Source of the DNA: JAFDZV01 sp966128725
GTDB lineage: Bacteria; Bacteroidota; Ignavibacteria; OLB7
Assembly (NCBI GenBank): GCA_966128725.1
Contig: CBHYLN010000082.1
Span: forward strand, 1-23,532
Direction of reading: 5' to 3'
Length of the DNA stretch: 23,532 nucleotides
This document shows, piece after piece, positions 15,909 through 23,448 of the stretch. The first letter of the stretch is position 1, and each line of letters starts with the position of its first letter. A program made the translations under genes and the position numbers. The notes under the pieces were generated by a model. That model worked only from the letters and a program-made list of their open reading frames with translations. It did no database searches and was not told where the DNA came from.

Positions 15909-18302
15909 ATGGCCGAGAAACACGGCATCAGTTCCAGCGCTCACTCCAACGGAAGCCATGCCAATCCATCGCAGGCTGCCGGGGCGGCCCACGCCCCCGA
16001 ATCACCCGCTACAGGCCAGGAGCGCCCCGAGGCCGGCACCGATGTGCCCGAACACGCGGCCGAATCCGTAACAGCGCTCGATGCCGCCACCGAGGCCGGC
16101 GCCACCGCGATGCGCACGGAAATGGCAAACGTTACCGATGCCGGGCCGGAGAGGACCGCGCCCGTGCGTCCCGGTTTGGAGCACCGCTCCGATCTTCGCG
16201 ACGCCCGCTATTATATCAACCGCGAGTTGAGCTGGATCGGGTTCAACGAGCGCGTGCTGGCCGAAGCCGCCGATGAATCGCATCCACTGCTCGAACGCCT
16301 GAAGTTTCTGGTCATCTTCTCCACCAACCTGGATGAGTTCTTCATGATCCGTGTGGCGGGCCTGAAGGAGCAGGTATCGGTGGGCGTTGTGGAACTGCCG
16401 GCCGATGGTGTGACGCCGCAGGAGCAGTTGAAGGCAATCTGCGAGCGTTTGCGCCCGCTGCTGTTGCAGCAGGGGATGATGCTGGTGCGCGATGTGCTGC
16501 CGAAGCTTGCGGCCGCGGGCATCACGCTGCACCCGTTCGCGGAGCTTCCGGCGGCCGAGCAGGACAGGCTGCACACGCATTTCATGAACGAGATGCTGCC
16601 GGTGATCACGCCGCTGGCGATCGATCCCGGCCATCCGTTCCCGCATCTGCTCAACCGAAGCCTGAACCTGGCGATCGTGCTTCGCGATCCCCGCAAACAC
16701 GTGGGGCCGGAGGAATTCCACTTTGCCGTGGTGCAGGTGCCAAGCGTGCTGGGGCGTTTCATACCGGTGTTTCCCGATGCTCCCGGCGACCAGTTCGTGT
16801 TGCTGGAGGAAGTGATCGCCGCCAACGCCGGCGCGCTGTTCCCGGGGCTGGATGTGCAGGCCTCGTACACGTTCCGCGTAACGCGCGATGCCGATATCGA
16901 GGTGGCCGACGACGAGGCCGAGGATCTGATGACGATGATGGAGGAACAGGTGCGCCGCCGCAAGTGGGGCGAGGCCGTGCGCCTGGAGATCGACGAACGC
17001 ACGCCGCAGAACGTGCGCGATATCCTGATGGAGTCGCTGGAGCTTGAGCCGCTGGACGTGTACGAAACGCGCGGCCCTCGCAACCTTGTGGACTTCATGC
17101 AGTTCTACAAGCTGGATTACCGCGACCTGAAGGACCGGCCCTTCAACAGCCGCGTGCTGGAAAGCTTCCGCGACGAGGAGCGCAGCATCTTCTCGGTGAT
17201 CCGCTCCGGCGATATCCTTCTGCACCATCCGTTCGATTCCTTCGCGGCCGTGGTGGATTTCGTGCGCGCCGCCGCGCGCGACCCCAAGGTGCTGGCCATC
17301 AAGCAGACGCTGTACCGCACCGGCGGCGATTCCCCCATTGTCGCCGCGCTGGTTGAGGCCGCCGAGAACGGCAAGCAGGTTACAGCGCTGGTTGAGCTGA
17401 AGGCCCGGTTCGATGAGGAGAACAATATCGTGTGGGCCAAGCAGCTTGAGCAGGCCGGCGTGCACGTTGTGTACGGCCTGATCGGGCTGAAGACCCATTG
17501 CAAGATCTCGATGGTTGTGCGCAAGGACGACAGCGGCAGCCTGCGAACCTACATCCACGCCGGCACGGGCAACTACAACCCCTCCACGGCGCGGCTGTAT
17601 ACCGATATCGGTCTGTTCACGGCGAACCCGGCGTTCGGCTACGACAGCGTCAACCTGTTCAACTATCTCACCGGCTACGGCTCGCCAGTGGAATGGCGGA
17701 AGCTGGTGATGGCGCCGTTGAACCTGCGGTCGCACATTCTGGCGATGATCGATCGCGAAGTACGCTGCCATACCGCCGAATCGCCCGGCCGCATCATCGC
17801 CAAGATGAACGCGCTGGTTGATGACGAGGTGATCCGTGCGCTGTACACGGCCTCGCAGGCGGGCGTGCAGATCGATCTGCTTGTGCGCGGTGTGTGCTGC
17901 CTGCGGCCCGGGCTGCCGGGCGTCAGCGAAAACATCCGCGTGTACTCCATCGTGGGCCGCTTCCTGGAACACAGCCGCATCTTCTACTACCGCAACGGCG
18001 GCGCCGAGGAAGTGTACATAGGCTCGGCCGATTGGATGCCGCGCAACCTGAACCGCCGCGTGGAGCTTGTGGTGCCCGTGGAGGACCCCGCCAACCGCGA
18101 GCGGCTGAAGGACATCCTGGCCGTCTACATGCGCGACAACGTGAAGATGCGCGAGCTGCGCTCCGACGGCACCTACACCCGGCGCCAGCGTGCCGCCAAC
18201 GAGCCCGCCTTCAACGCGCAGGAGTATTTCCTGTCGCAGATTCGCCAGAGCGATCCTGCCACCGAGGGTGCGCCCAGACCCAAGCGACCGGGCAAGGGAT
18301 AA
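15909..18302 (+). CDS. ppk1: Polyphosphate kinase 1 (EC 2.7.4.1)
   Basis: 797 residues from ATG 15909. The enzyme reversibly moves the terminal phosphate of ATP onto long-chain polyphosphate. The family core starts near residue 100 (YYINRELSWIGFNERVLAEA) and continues FLVIFSTNLDEFFMIRVAGL, KQTLYRTGGDSPIV, AGTGNYNPSTARLYTDIGLF and YIGSADWMPRNLNRRVE. The phosphorylated-type histidine is His530 in GLKTHCKI, and the second conserved histidine is His688 in FLEHSRIF. Residues 1-95 are an Ala/Gly/Glu-rich, probably disordered extension not usual for the family. An in-frame TTG at 15762 would add 49 codons with unlikely composition, so ATG 15909 is preferred although no Shine-Dalgarno is visible. No ppx gene is nearby. 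Confidence 0.96.
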   Translation: MAEKHGISSSAHSNGSHANPSQAAGAAHAPESPATGQERPEAGTDVPEHAAESVTALDAATEAGATAMRTEMANVTDAGPERTAPVRPGLEHRSDLRDARYYINRELSWIGFNERVLAEAADESHPLLERLKFLVIFSTNLDEFFMIRVAGLKEQVSVGVVELPADGVTPQEQLKAICERLRPLLLQQGMMLVRDVLPKLAAAGITLHPFAELPAAEQDRLHTHFMNEMLPVITPLAIDPGHPFPHLLNRSLNLAIVLRDPRKHVGPEEFHFAVVQVPSVLGRFIPVFPDAPGDQFVLLEEVIAANAGALFPGLDVQASYTFRVTRDADIEVADDEAEDLMTMMEEQVRRRKWGEAVRLEIDERTPQNVRDILMESLELEPLDVYETRGPRNLVDFMQFYKLDYRDLKDRPFNSRVLESFRDEERSIFSVIRSGDILLHHPFDSFAAVVDFVRAAARDPKVLAIKQTLYRTGGDSPIVAALVEAAENGKQVTALVELKARFDEENNIVWAKQLEQAGVHVVYGLIGLKTHCKISMVVRKDDSGSLRTYIHAGTGNYNPSTARLYTDIGLFTANPAFGYDSVNLFNYLTGYGSPVEWRKLVMAPLNLRSHILAMIDREVRCHTAESPGRIIAKMNALVDDEVIRALYTASQAGVQIDLLVRGVCCLRPGLPGVSENIRVYSIVGRFLEHSRIFYYRNGGAEEVYIGSADWMPRNLNRRVELVVPVEDPANRERLKDILAVYMRDNVKMRELRSDGTYTRRQRAANEPAFNAQEYFLSQIRQSDPATEGAPRPKRPGKG

Positions 18303-18352
18303 CGCGCCAGCGTTGCGCAACGATTGCCGCGCGACCGCAGCAAAAACAAGAA

Positions 18353-18384
18353 GAGCGCTCCCCGCGAATAGTTGGGGAGCGCTC
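18353..18384. terminator. Bidirectional terminator between ppk1 and the secreted unknown
   Basis: GAGCGCTCCCC (18353-18363) and GGGGAGCGCTC (18374-18384) form an 11-bp perfect stem with a 10-base loop between two convergent genes. On the minus strand it is followed by TTCTTGTTTTTG; on the plus strand by CGTGTTTAAAC. Confidence 0.8.
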
Positions 18385-18409
18385 CGTGTTTAAACTACTC
18401 GGTACTTCG

Positions 18410-19003
18410 TTACTCGGCCGATACTCTGCCGGTCATCCCTGTAATTGAGAGCGTCTGAGTTGGATCATTAATGTTCGTGAAGCTGACGGCCTTTTCCTGT
18501 GAGTACTCGGCGTTGTTATGTGGCCACTCGGTAAGGTTGTGGTTCACCATCTCCAGTGCTTCGTCACTGCGATAGACGGCGCCGGGTTGGCTGCTGACCG
18601 TGATTTCCGCGTAGAAAAACAGGCGGCTTGTGGCAGGGAAATCGCTTTCAGCCTGATTGGCCGTTATCGTTGATTGCACGGTTGAAGGGTACAGCGTCCA
18701 CGAAACGGTGCCAAGTTCCGGATGCTCGCCTGTTGCTGTGAAAGCCACCGCCTTCAGCGTTGTTGACGTAGGATCGTCGGAGTTTGATACCGTCTCGAAC
18801 GTTGCATGGCTTTCGTACGCAACATCATAACTATTGCCGTCGATTTCGGCGGTGCTCATGCCTGCTTCTTTACAACTGCCACTGCTTCCAACCTCACTTT
18901 GATAGTTGCCGGACACTTGCGCGAACAGGTTCGACAATGTGATGATGATTGCCGCGAACGCTAATACAAGCGCCGCCGAGGTGATTCTTCCGATACGTTC
19001 CAT
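18410..19003 (-). CDS. Unrecognised secreted protein with signal peptide
   Basis: 197 residues. I do not recognise the family. The first 29 residues (MERIGRITSAALVLAFAAI, then IITLSNLFAQ) form a clear Sec signal peptide with a probable cut after FAQ. The mature part is Ser/Thr-rich with alternating hydrophobic residues (STTLKAVAFTATGEH, GTVSWTLYPSTVQSTI, RLFFYAEITVSSQPGAVYRS), suggesting a beta-sandwich, and has a single cysteine (SGSCKEAG). Base composition appears lower in GC than its neighbours. Start ATG 19003 has GGAG at 19011-19014; the frame runs on to 19060 but that would bury the signal peptide. It converges on ppk1. Likely periplasmic or exported; function unknown. Confidence 0.75.
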   Translation of the reverse strand: MERIGRITSAALVLAFAAIIITLSNLFAQVSGNYQSEVGSSGSCKEAGMSTAEIDGNSYDVAYESHATFETVSNSDDPTSTTLKAVAFTATGEHPELGTVSWTLYPSTVQSTITANQAESDFPATSRLFFYAEITVSSQPGAVYRSDEALEMVNHNLTEWPHNNAEYSQEKAVSFTNINDPTQTLSITGMTGRVSAE

Positions 19004-19374
19004 AATAGAACTCCGAAAAAGAGATGAATGGGATTGTGGATACGGGCATGCCGTAGCCACGAAGTGAATTGAGACGAGTGCCGGAGCATGTTCTCAGTTC
19101 GCTTCGTCACCGCATGAGTCCCCCGGAGAAGAGAAGCAAGTGGTGTGATGCGTAATTGATGGGGCAAAGATCACTGCGCCGTGTACCGGAAACTTCTTCC
19201 CGATTGCTGCCGGCGTAAAAGCACCCTGAGGGGTACCGCCCAGGCCCAGCCTGCCCAGGCATGGGCACGAGGAATGGTGCGCCGGCCGTTGCCAGGGCCA
19301 TTGAATCCCGGAACAGCGCGCGGAACAGGAGGCGTGTTCGTGTTGCCCACGCTGCCCGTATATTGCCGCGCTGC
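19004..19374. other. 371-base divergent intergenic region without a gene I can support
   Basis: It separates the secreted unknown (minus) from the YqaA-type gene (plus), so it should hold both promoters. TATATTGC near 19359-19366 partly resembles a -7 box just before the plus-strand gene. A small hairpin TGCCCA-GGCA-TGGGCA lies at 19252-19267. Open frames here on both strands lack recognisable protein features. Confidence 0.5.
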
Positions 19375-19809
19375 ATGGAAGACCTACACGCGTTCATAAC
19401 GGCATACGGCGGGCCGGGCCTGCTGCTGGTATCCTTCGTGGCCGCCACGTTGGTTCCGCTCAGTTCGGAAGTTGCGCTGTACGGCGCGCTCCGCATGGGC
19501 ATGCCGGGGCCGGAGGCGCTGGTTTGGGCCACGGTGGGCAACTGCCTGGGTGTGCTTGCCAACTACGGCCTGGGGCGGTGGGGCAGCGGCACCTTCCTGC
19601 GCCGTTCCATGGAAGGCCGGGGGGCGCGCAAGGCCCTTGCCTGGAGCCAGCGCTACGGCCGCTGGAGTCTGTTGTTTTCCTGGTTGCCGGTCGTCGGCGA
19701 TCCGCTTACGCTGGCAGCCGGCGTGATGCGTGTGAACCTGCTCTTCTTCATGGCCACCGCGTTCAGCGTGCGCCTGGGGCGGTATGCAATCCTGGTGGCG
19801 CTGGCTTAG
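19375..19809 (+). CDS. YqaA-family small membrane protein (DedA/VTT-related)
   Basis: 144 residues, like E. coli YqaA (about 142). It shows hydrophobic segments (GLLLVSFVAATLVPLSSEVAL, ALVWATVGNCLGVLANYGLG, NLLFFMATAFSVRLGRYAIL) and the family pattern GNCLGVLANYGLGRWG, then the FSWLPVVGDPLTLAAGVMR stretch, which contains the proline/glycine re-entrant region typical of VTT-domain proteins. Members are inner-membrane proteins; relatives act in lipid-carrier or membrane homeostasis, but the substrate of this branch is not established. The frame is open back to 19261, but ATG 19375 gives the family N-terminus (MEDLHAFITAYGG). No Shine-Dalgarno is visible. It may be co-transcribed with the FAH-family gene 110 bases downstream. 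Confidence 0.85.
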   Translation: MEDLHAFITAYGGPGLLLVSFVAATLVPLSSEVALYGALRMGMPGPEALVWATVGNCLGVLANYGLGRWGSGTFLRRSMEGRGARKALAWSQRYGRWSLLFSWLPVVGDPLTLAAGVMRVNLLFFMATAFSVRLGRYAILVALA

Positions 19810-19919
19810 CGCAGCGCACACAGCCGCATGTGGCGGCGATACTCTCTCGATAACTTCCCGAAGCGATTCGCGCCGTTGGCGCCTCGCCGAGATACATCTC
19901 TCTTGAATCCTATTCCGCG

Positions 19920-20885
19920 ATGAAACTCGTTACGTATCAATCCACAGGCGCCGCCCGCGTTGGCGCCATCGTTGGCGATCGTGTTCTGGACCTGGTGACG
20001 CTTGCCGCCGCCGCGGCCGTTGATTCCGCTCCGTTCGGTTCCATGCTTGCGTTGGTGCAGGCCGGCGACGGCGCAATGGAGCAGGCGCGCGCGCTGGTTG
20101 GCGCCGCCTCGGCCGAGGCCGTGGAAGCCTCGCCATCGCTTGCCGAGCTTACGCTGCTTGCGCCGATACCGCGCCCCACCTCGATGCGCGACGGGTACGC
20201 ATTCCGGCAGCATGTTGAGGCCGCTCGCCGCAATCGCGGCGTGGAGATGATCCCGGAGTTCGATCTGTTCCCCGTGTTCTACTTCACCAATCACCAGGCC
20301 GTTACAGGCCCCGGCGACGTGCTGGTGCAGGACGAACATCTGAACCGGTTGGACTTCGAGCTGGAGGCCGCCATCGTGATCGGCCGCGAGGGCCGCAATA
20401 TCAAGGCCTCGGAGGCGGATGACTACATCGCCGGCTACACCGTGATGAACGATTGGAGCGCCCGTGCCCTGCAGATGGAGGAGATGAAGCTGAGCCTGGG
20501 GCCGGCCAAGGGAAAGGATTTCGCGACGTCGATCGGGCCGTGGCTTGCCACGCGCGACGAGCTTGCCGCGCATCGCATCGCGGGCGAGTCCGGCGAGCGC
20601 TACGATCTTACCATGATTGCCCGCGTCAACGGCACCGAGGTTTCGCGCGGCAACCTGAAGGACATGACCTGGACGTTCGCGCAGATTCTGGAGCGCGCCT
20701 CGTACGGCGTTACGCTGTATCCGGGCGATGTGATCGGCTCCGGCACCGTGGGCACCGGTTGCTTCCTTGAGCTGAACGGCTCGAAGATCACCGACAACTG
20801 GTGGCTGAAGGACGGCGACGTGGTGGAGTGCGAGATCGCCGAGCTTGGCACGCTGCGCAATACCGTGCGCCGTGTTGGCCCGTAG
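19920..20885 (+). CDS. Fumarylacetoacetate hydrolase (FAH) family protein
   Basis: 321 residues. The FAH C-terminal-type fold is seen from FDLFPVFYFTNHQAVTGPGD (about 114-133) onward. Metal ligands fit the family pattern: Glu147 and Glu149 in DFELEAAIVIG and Asp178 in VMNDWSARALQ; Lys199 (KGKDFATSIGPWL) fits the active-site lysine. Members hydrolyse C-C bonds of acylpyruvate-type substrates with Mg2+, for example fumarylacetoacetate in tyrosine breakdown. The long match around the active site suggests a fumarylacetoacetase-like or acylpyruvase-like enzyme, but no tyrosine-pathway genes are nearby, so the substrate is open. The start ATG 19920 gives a natural N-terminus (MKLVTYQSTGAARVGAIVGD). 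A hairpin terminator follows at 20927. Confidence 0.92.
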   Translation: MKLVTYQSTGAARVGAIVGDRVLDLVTLAAAAAVDSAPFGSMLALVQAGDGAMEQARALVGAASAEAVEASPSLAELTLLAPIPRPTSMRDGYAFRQHVEAARRNRGVEMIPEFDLFPVFYFTNHQAVTGPGDVLVQDEHLNRLDFELEAAIVIGREGRNIKASEADDYIAGYTVMNDWSARALQMEEMKLSLGPAKGKDFATSIGPWLATRDELAAHRIAGESGERYDLTMIARVNGTEVSRGNLKDMTWTFAQILERASYGVTLYPGDVIGSGTVGTGCFLELNGSKITDNWWLKDGDVVECEIAELGTLRNTVRRVGP

Positions 20886-20926
20886 CAAAGCACCCGTGCG
20901 GGTATCCCGATGTTATTCTCTCTCTG

Positions 20927-20951
20927 GAAGGGGCGCCAATGGTGCCCCTTC
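20927..20951 (+). terminator. Hairpin terminator after the FAH-family gene
   Basis: GAAGGGGCGCC-AAT-GGTGCCCCTTC pairs over 11 positions (one G-T) 41 bases after the stop. The T-run after it is weak. It marks the end of the ordinary chromosomal block. Confidence 0.65.
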
Positions 20952-20988
20952 GGCGTTGTTGGCCAGGCGTGTGGGGGGAATGCGGATT

Positions 20989-21054
20989 CATTTCGCCATC
21001 ACGCATGATCCAGACCACATAACCCCGCGCCAACGCAGCGCAGGCTGAAGACCT
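20989..21054 (+). repeat. 66-bp direct repeat, copy 1
   Basis: Identical over 66 bases to 21087-21152 (period 98 bases). It starts CATTTCGCCATCACGCATG and ends GCAGGCTGAAGACCT. Together with the following bases it forms GCGCAGG-CTGAAGA-CCTGCGC, a 7-bp-stem hairpin that copy 2 lacks. Confidence 0.95.
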
Positions 21055-21086
21055 GCGCCTACGTGACCCGCCCGTTATCAATGATG

Positions 21087-21152
21087 CATTTCGCCATCAC
21101 GCATGATCCAGACCACATAACCCCGCGCCAACGCAGCGCAGGCTGAAGACCT
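21087..21152 (+). repeat. 66-bp direct repeat, copy 2
   Basis: Perfect copy of 20989-21054. Identity stops exactly inside the hairpin arm (CCTAAGC here instead of CCTGCGC). It lies 193 bases before the integrase start, in a 460-base gap (20886-21345) that holds no gene I can support. Confidence 0.95.
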
Positions 21153-21213
21153 AAGCCCACTACACGATCAACGCCAAACAACGACCACTTAACAGACGGT
21201 TTTTTCATCGTAT

Positions 21214-21285
21214 TCGCCGATTTCCACTTTATCCACTATCAACCACTTCTCGCCGATTGACGGATTCTTGTTACTTGCTTGTTAC
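21214..21285 (+). promoter_or_regulatory. Short direct repeats upstream of the integrase (possible arm-type or operator sites)
   Basis: TCGCCGATT occurs at 21214-21222 and 21250-21258 (36-base period). CTTGTTAC occurs at 21267-21274 and 21278-21285 (11-base period, about one helical turn). The stretch is more AT-rich than its surroundings. It could bind the recombinase arm domain or a regulator; this is inference. Confidence 0.4.
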
Positions 21286-21345
21286 CGAACAGGTGTTATC
21301 TTCGTGGCATACCGAACGGCATTTACCAATGTATCGACCCACACC

Positions 21346-22392
21346 ATGAGTGTCAAACTTCGCGAGAAATCGCTTGCCGATGGCCGCACAAGCCTGTATC
21401 TCGATGTCTACCACAATCGGAAACGGACCTACGAGTTTCTGAATCTCTACCTTACCCGTGAGAACAAGGGCGGTAAGAATCGTGAGACCCGGCAATTGGC
21501 CGAGCGTATCCGTGCCAAACGCGAGTACGAGCTGCTTGAACACAAACACGGCTACGCGAGCGAACGTCGTGGGAGTGAGGATTTTCTACGGTACTTCGGC
21601 GTGCAGGCACTGCGGCGTACACCATCAACACGGCGTCTTTGGTTGATTACCGAGCAGCATATCCGGGCATACGCTGGCGACACTATTCTGTTCGAGGGGA
21701 TAACCAGGGAATGGATCGAGGGGTGGCGTGCGTATCTCCTGAAGAACGTTGGACCGAATACGGCGGCAATGTACTTCAACATTGTGAAGACGGCGCTTCG
21801 TGCGGCTGAACGCGATGAGATCATTGCGACAAATCCCGCTACGAAGGTTGAGGCGATTCGGCAGGAGGAGACGCAACGGACATTTCTTACCGAGGAGGAG
21901 TTGAGCACGCTGGCGGCCACACCATGCCGTTTGCCCATGGTCAAGAGTGCGTTCCTGTTCGCGTGTGCTACCGGGCTGCGGCACTCCGATATCGTTGCAT
22001 TGACATGGCAGTCGCTGCGAGACGGCACGGTGGAGTTCCGGCAAACCAAGACAAAGGCAGTGGAGTATCTTCCGTTGTCAGCGGCGGCACGGGTATTCCT
22101 ACCAGCGCCGGGCAGTGGCAATGCACGGGTATTCGAGCTTCCCGACCGTATCGCAACAGTGGAAACGGCGCTCCGAAGGTGGGCGGCCGCTGCCGGCATC
22201 ACCAAGCACTTGACGTTCCATGTCTCACGGCATACGTTCGCCACGCGGCTGTTGACGGCCGGCGCGGATATCTACACGGTCAGCAAGCTGTTGGGCCACA
22301 AGAAACTCGCGACCACGCAGATTTACGCAAAAGTCGTCGATGAAAAGAAACGGGCGGCGGTGGACTTGTTGCCGGTATACGAGTCGTCATAG
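21346..22392 (+). CDS. Tyrosine recombinase/integrase, Bacteroidota type
   Basis: 348 residues from ATG 21346. The N-terminus (VKLREKSLADGRTSLYLDVY) is the arm-DNA-binding type seen in Bacteroidota phage and conjugative-transposon integrases, followed by a SAM-like core-binding domain (about 95-190). The catalytic domain shows Arg212 (ATGLRHSD), a lysine in QTKTKAVEYLPLS, His292-x-x-Arg295 (HVSRHTFATRL), His318 (LLGHKKLATTQ) and the nucleophile Tyr327 (TQIYAKV), so it looks intact. It breaks and rejoins DNA through a 3'-phosphotyrosine link, usually to integrate and excise a mobile element. The frame is open from 21268, but the family N-terminus fits ATG 21346. It converges with the gene ending at 22420 after a 27-base gap. 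Confidence 0.95.
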   Translation: MSVKLREKSLADGRTSLYLDVYHNRKRTYEFLNLYLTRENKGGKNRETRQLAERIRAKREYELLEHKHGYASERRGSEDFLRYFGVQALRRTPSTRRLWLITEQHIRAYAGDTILFEGITREWIEGWRAYLLKNVGPNTAAMYFNIVKTALRAAERDEIIATNPATKVEAIRQEETQRTFLTEEELSTLAATPCRLPMVKSAFLFACATGLRHSDIVALTWQSLRDGTVEFRQTKTKAVEYLPLSAAARVFLPAPGSGNARVFELPDRIATVETALRRWAAAAGITKHLTFHVSRHTFATRLLTAGADIYTVSKLLGHKKLATTQIYAKVVDEKKRAAVDLLPVYESS

Positions 22393-22419
22393 GATGGCGG
22401 CGGCGGTCACCCGTGCGTC

Positions 22420-22782
22420 TTACCCGTGCTCCTCTCGCACGCGCTTCAGCAGTTCCCCGAACTGCGAACCGAAGGTGTTCGTGGTGTCCGTACCGGCCGG
22501 TGCGTTCGTGTCCGGTTGGTTGCTGGTACGTCGCACATCGCGCAGGCATCGATCAAACTCCTCCTCGCCCAGGTAGACGCGCAGGGGCGCAACGAACTGT
22601 GCCGGGACAACGGTTATCGATTCGAGAAACGCGCAGATGTTCTCGCTGGCATCACGCGCGCCCGTGGCCCGCAGAAGTACCGAGACATTGTGCTGTGTCA
22701 GACCGGCGCGTTCGCGGATAGCGGCAAACTCCCAACCGCGAACACGCGGATCGTTCATGCGCGTGTCTGGTGATTCGTCCAT
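22420..22782 (-). CDS. Small helix-turn-helix-like protein (paralogue of the gene upstream)
   Basis: About 120 residues if started at ATG 22782, which has AGGATAAGAG upstream and gives nearly the same length as its 118-residue neighbour. The frame is open to 22911 (163 residues), so a longer start is possible. Residues about 16-84 (GWEFAAIRERAGLTQHNVSV, LLRATGARD, then YLGEEEFDRCLRDVR) look like an XRE-type helix-turn-helix followed by two helices. The same order (G-x-x-L-x-x-(I/V)RE-x-AG ... FD-x-x-L-x-(D/E)VR) occurs in the gene at 22976-23332. It is likely a DNA-binding regulator of the mobile region, but the target is unknown. Confidence 0.6.
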   Translation of the reverse strand: MDESPDTRMNDPRVRGWEFAAIRERAGLTQHNVSVLLRATGARDASENICAFLESITVVPAQFVAPLRVYLGEEEFDRCLRDVRRTSNQPDTNAPAGTDTTNTFGSQFGELLKRVREEHG

Positions 22783-22950
22783 GGCATCGCTGCTCTTATC
22801 CTGGTTCATTGCTCGCTGCATGGTTGAGGAGCATTTGCGTCCGATTGAGTCCGTGCGCCCGGCACTCAGCCAAGGATATCGATTCATCCACTGCGATGCA
22901 ATGCGCACCATACGACCGTCACGAGCGTGAACGCCATCGGAACGCCACCG

Positions 22951-22982
22951 GCTCCAGGTTTATCCCGCTCCAGGTTTATCCC
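22951..22982. repeat. 16-bp tandem duplication across a stop codon
   Basis: GCTCCAGGTTTATCCC occurs twice back to back (22951-22966, 22967-22982). The minus-strand stop TAA at 22976-22978 lies in the right-hand copy, so the duplication added DNA after the stop or created the present C-terminus. Confidence 0.95.
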
Positions 22983-23332
22983 GGCGTACCCTGCTCGGCC
23001 TGGCGAACTTCATCAAGCAATGCATCAAAAATGTCTTTGCCAATCGCATCGCGATAGGCTTCAACCACAATCGGTTTGACGGCCACCATATCCTCGTAGC
23101 GAAGCAACGTATTGGGCGTGCAGGGAATCGGATCGCGCACGTATGATTCATCGCTCATCCGCCGCGAAAGCCGCGCACGGGAGTACCCTGCCGTTTCCCG
23201 CACGTGGAGAAGTTGCCGTCCGCTCACGTTCAGTACGGATGTCGCTCGCCGTGAACGCCGAGCGAAATGCCGTTGCGTAGGCTGTTCGGGACGCCGTTGT
23301 GAGATCCTGGAAGTTTTACCGTTACCGTTCAT
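22976..23332 (-). CDS. Small helix-turn-helix-like protein
   Basis: 118 residues. A basic N-terminus (about 1-35, rich in Arg and Gln) precedes residues 38-110 (GRQLLHVRETAGYSRARLS, NTLLRYEDMVAVKP, YRDAIGKDIFDALLDEVR), which resemble an XRE-like helix-turn-helix plus a helical tail. It aligns in layout with the product of 22420-22782. ATG 23332 is well supported by GGAGG at 23342-23346, nine bases upstream. The start overlaps by four bases (ATGA) the stop of an open frame that runs through the 21-bp tandem repeats. No clear domain assignment can be made by eye; a transcription regulator of the element is the most likely role. Confidence 0.65.
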   Translation of the reverse strand: MNGNGKTSRISQRRPEQPTQRHFARRSRRATSVLNVSGRQLLHVRETAGYSRARLSRRMSDESYVRDPIPCTPNTLLRYEDMVAVKPIVVEAYRDAIGKDIFDALLDEVRQAEQGTPG

Positions 23333-23341
23333 TGTTCCGTT

Positions 23342-23346
23342 CCTCC
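23342..23346 (-). promoter_or_regulatory. Strong ribosome binding site of the 118-residue HTH-like gene
   Basis: GGAGG on the minus strand, 9 bases before ATG 23332. It fixes that start and supports the frame as a real gene. Confidence 0.7.
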
Positions 23347-23380
23347 GAATCGTGTTTGTTCATGCCAACCATCCGTCATC

Positions 23381-23437
23381 ACCGTTGCCATACCCGGTAC
23401 CGTTGCCAACGTGCCAATCTCCGCGCCACGGCAACGT
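23381..23437. promoter_or_regulatory. Repeated ACCGTTGCCA sites upstream of the HTH-like gene
   Basis: ACCGTTGCCA occurs at 23381-23390 and 23399-23408 (18-base period), and the inverted GGCAACGT is at 23430-23437. The cluster lies 49-105 bases upstream of ATG 23332, a plausible operator for autoregulation. Inference only. Confidence 0.35.
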
Positions 23438-23448
23438 AAGCCGCTGCA

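Noticed and set aside
19107..19562. 151-codon minus-strand frame over the 19004-19374 gap
   Set aside because: It overlaps the start of the YqaA-type gene on the other strand, has no recognisable features and no ribosome binding site.
20989..21152. CRISPR or insertion-sequence ends
   Set aside because: Only two copies in direct orientation, no transposase between them, and the 32-base interval is not flanked by further repeats.
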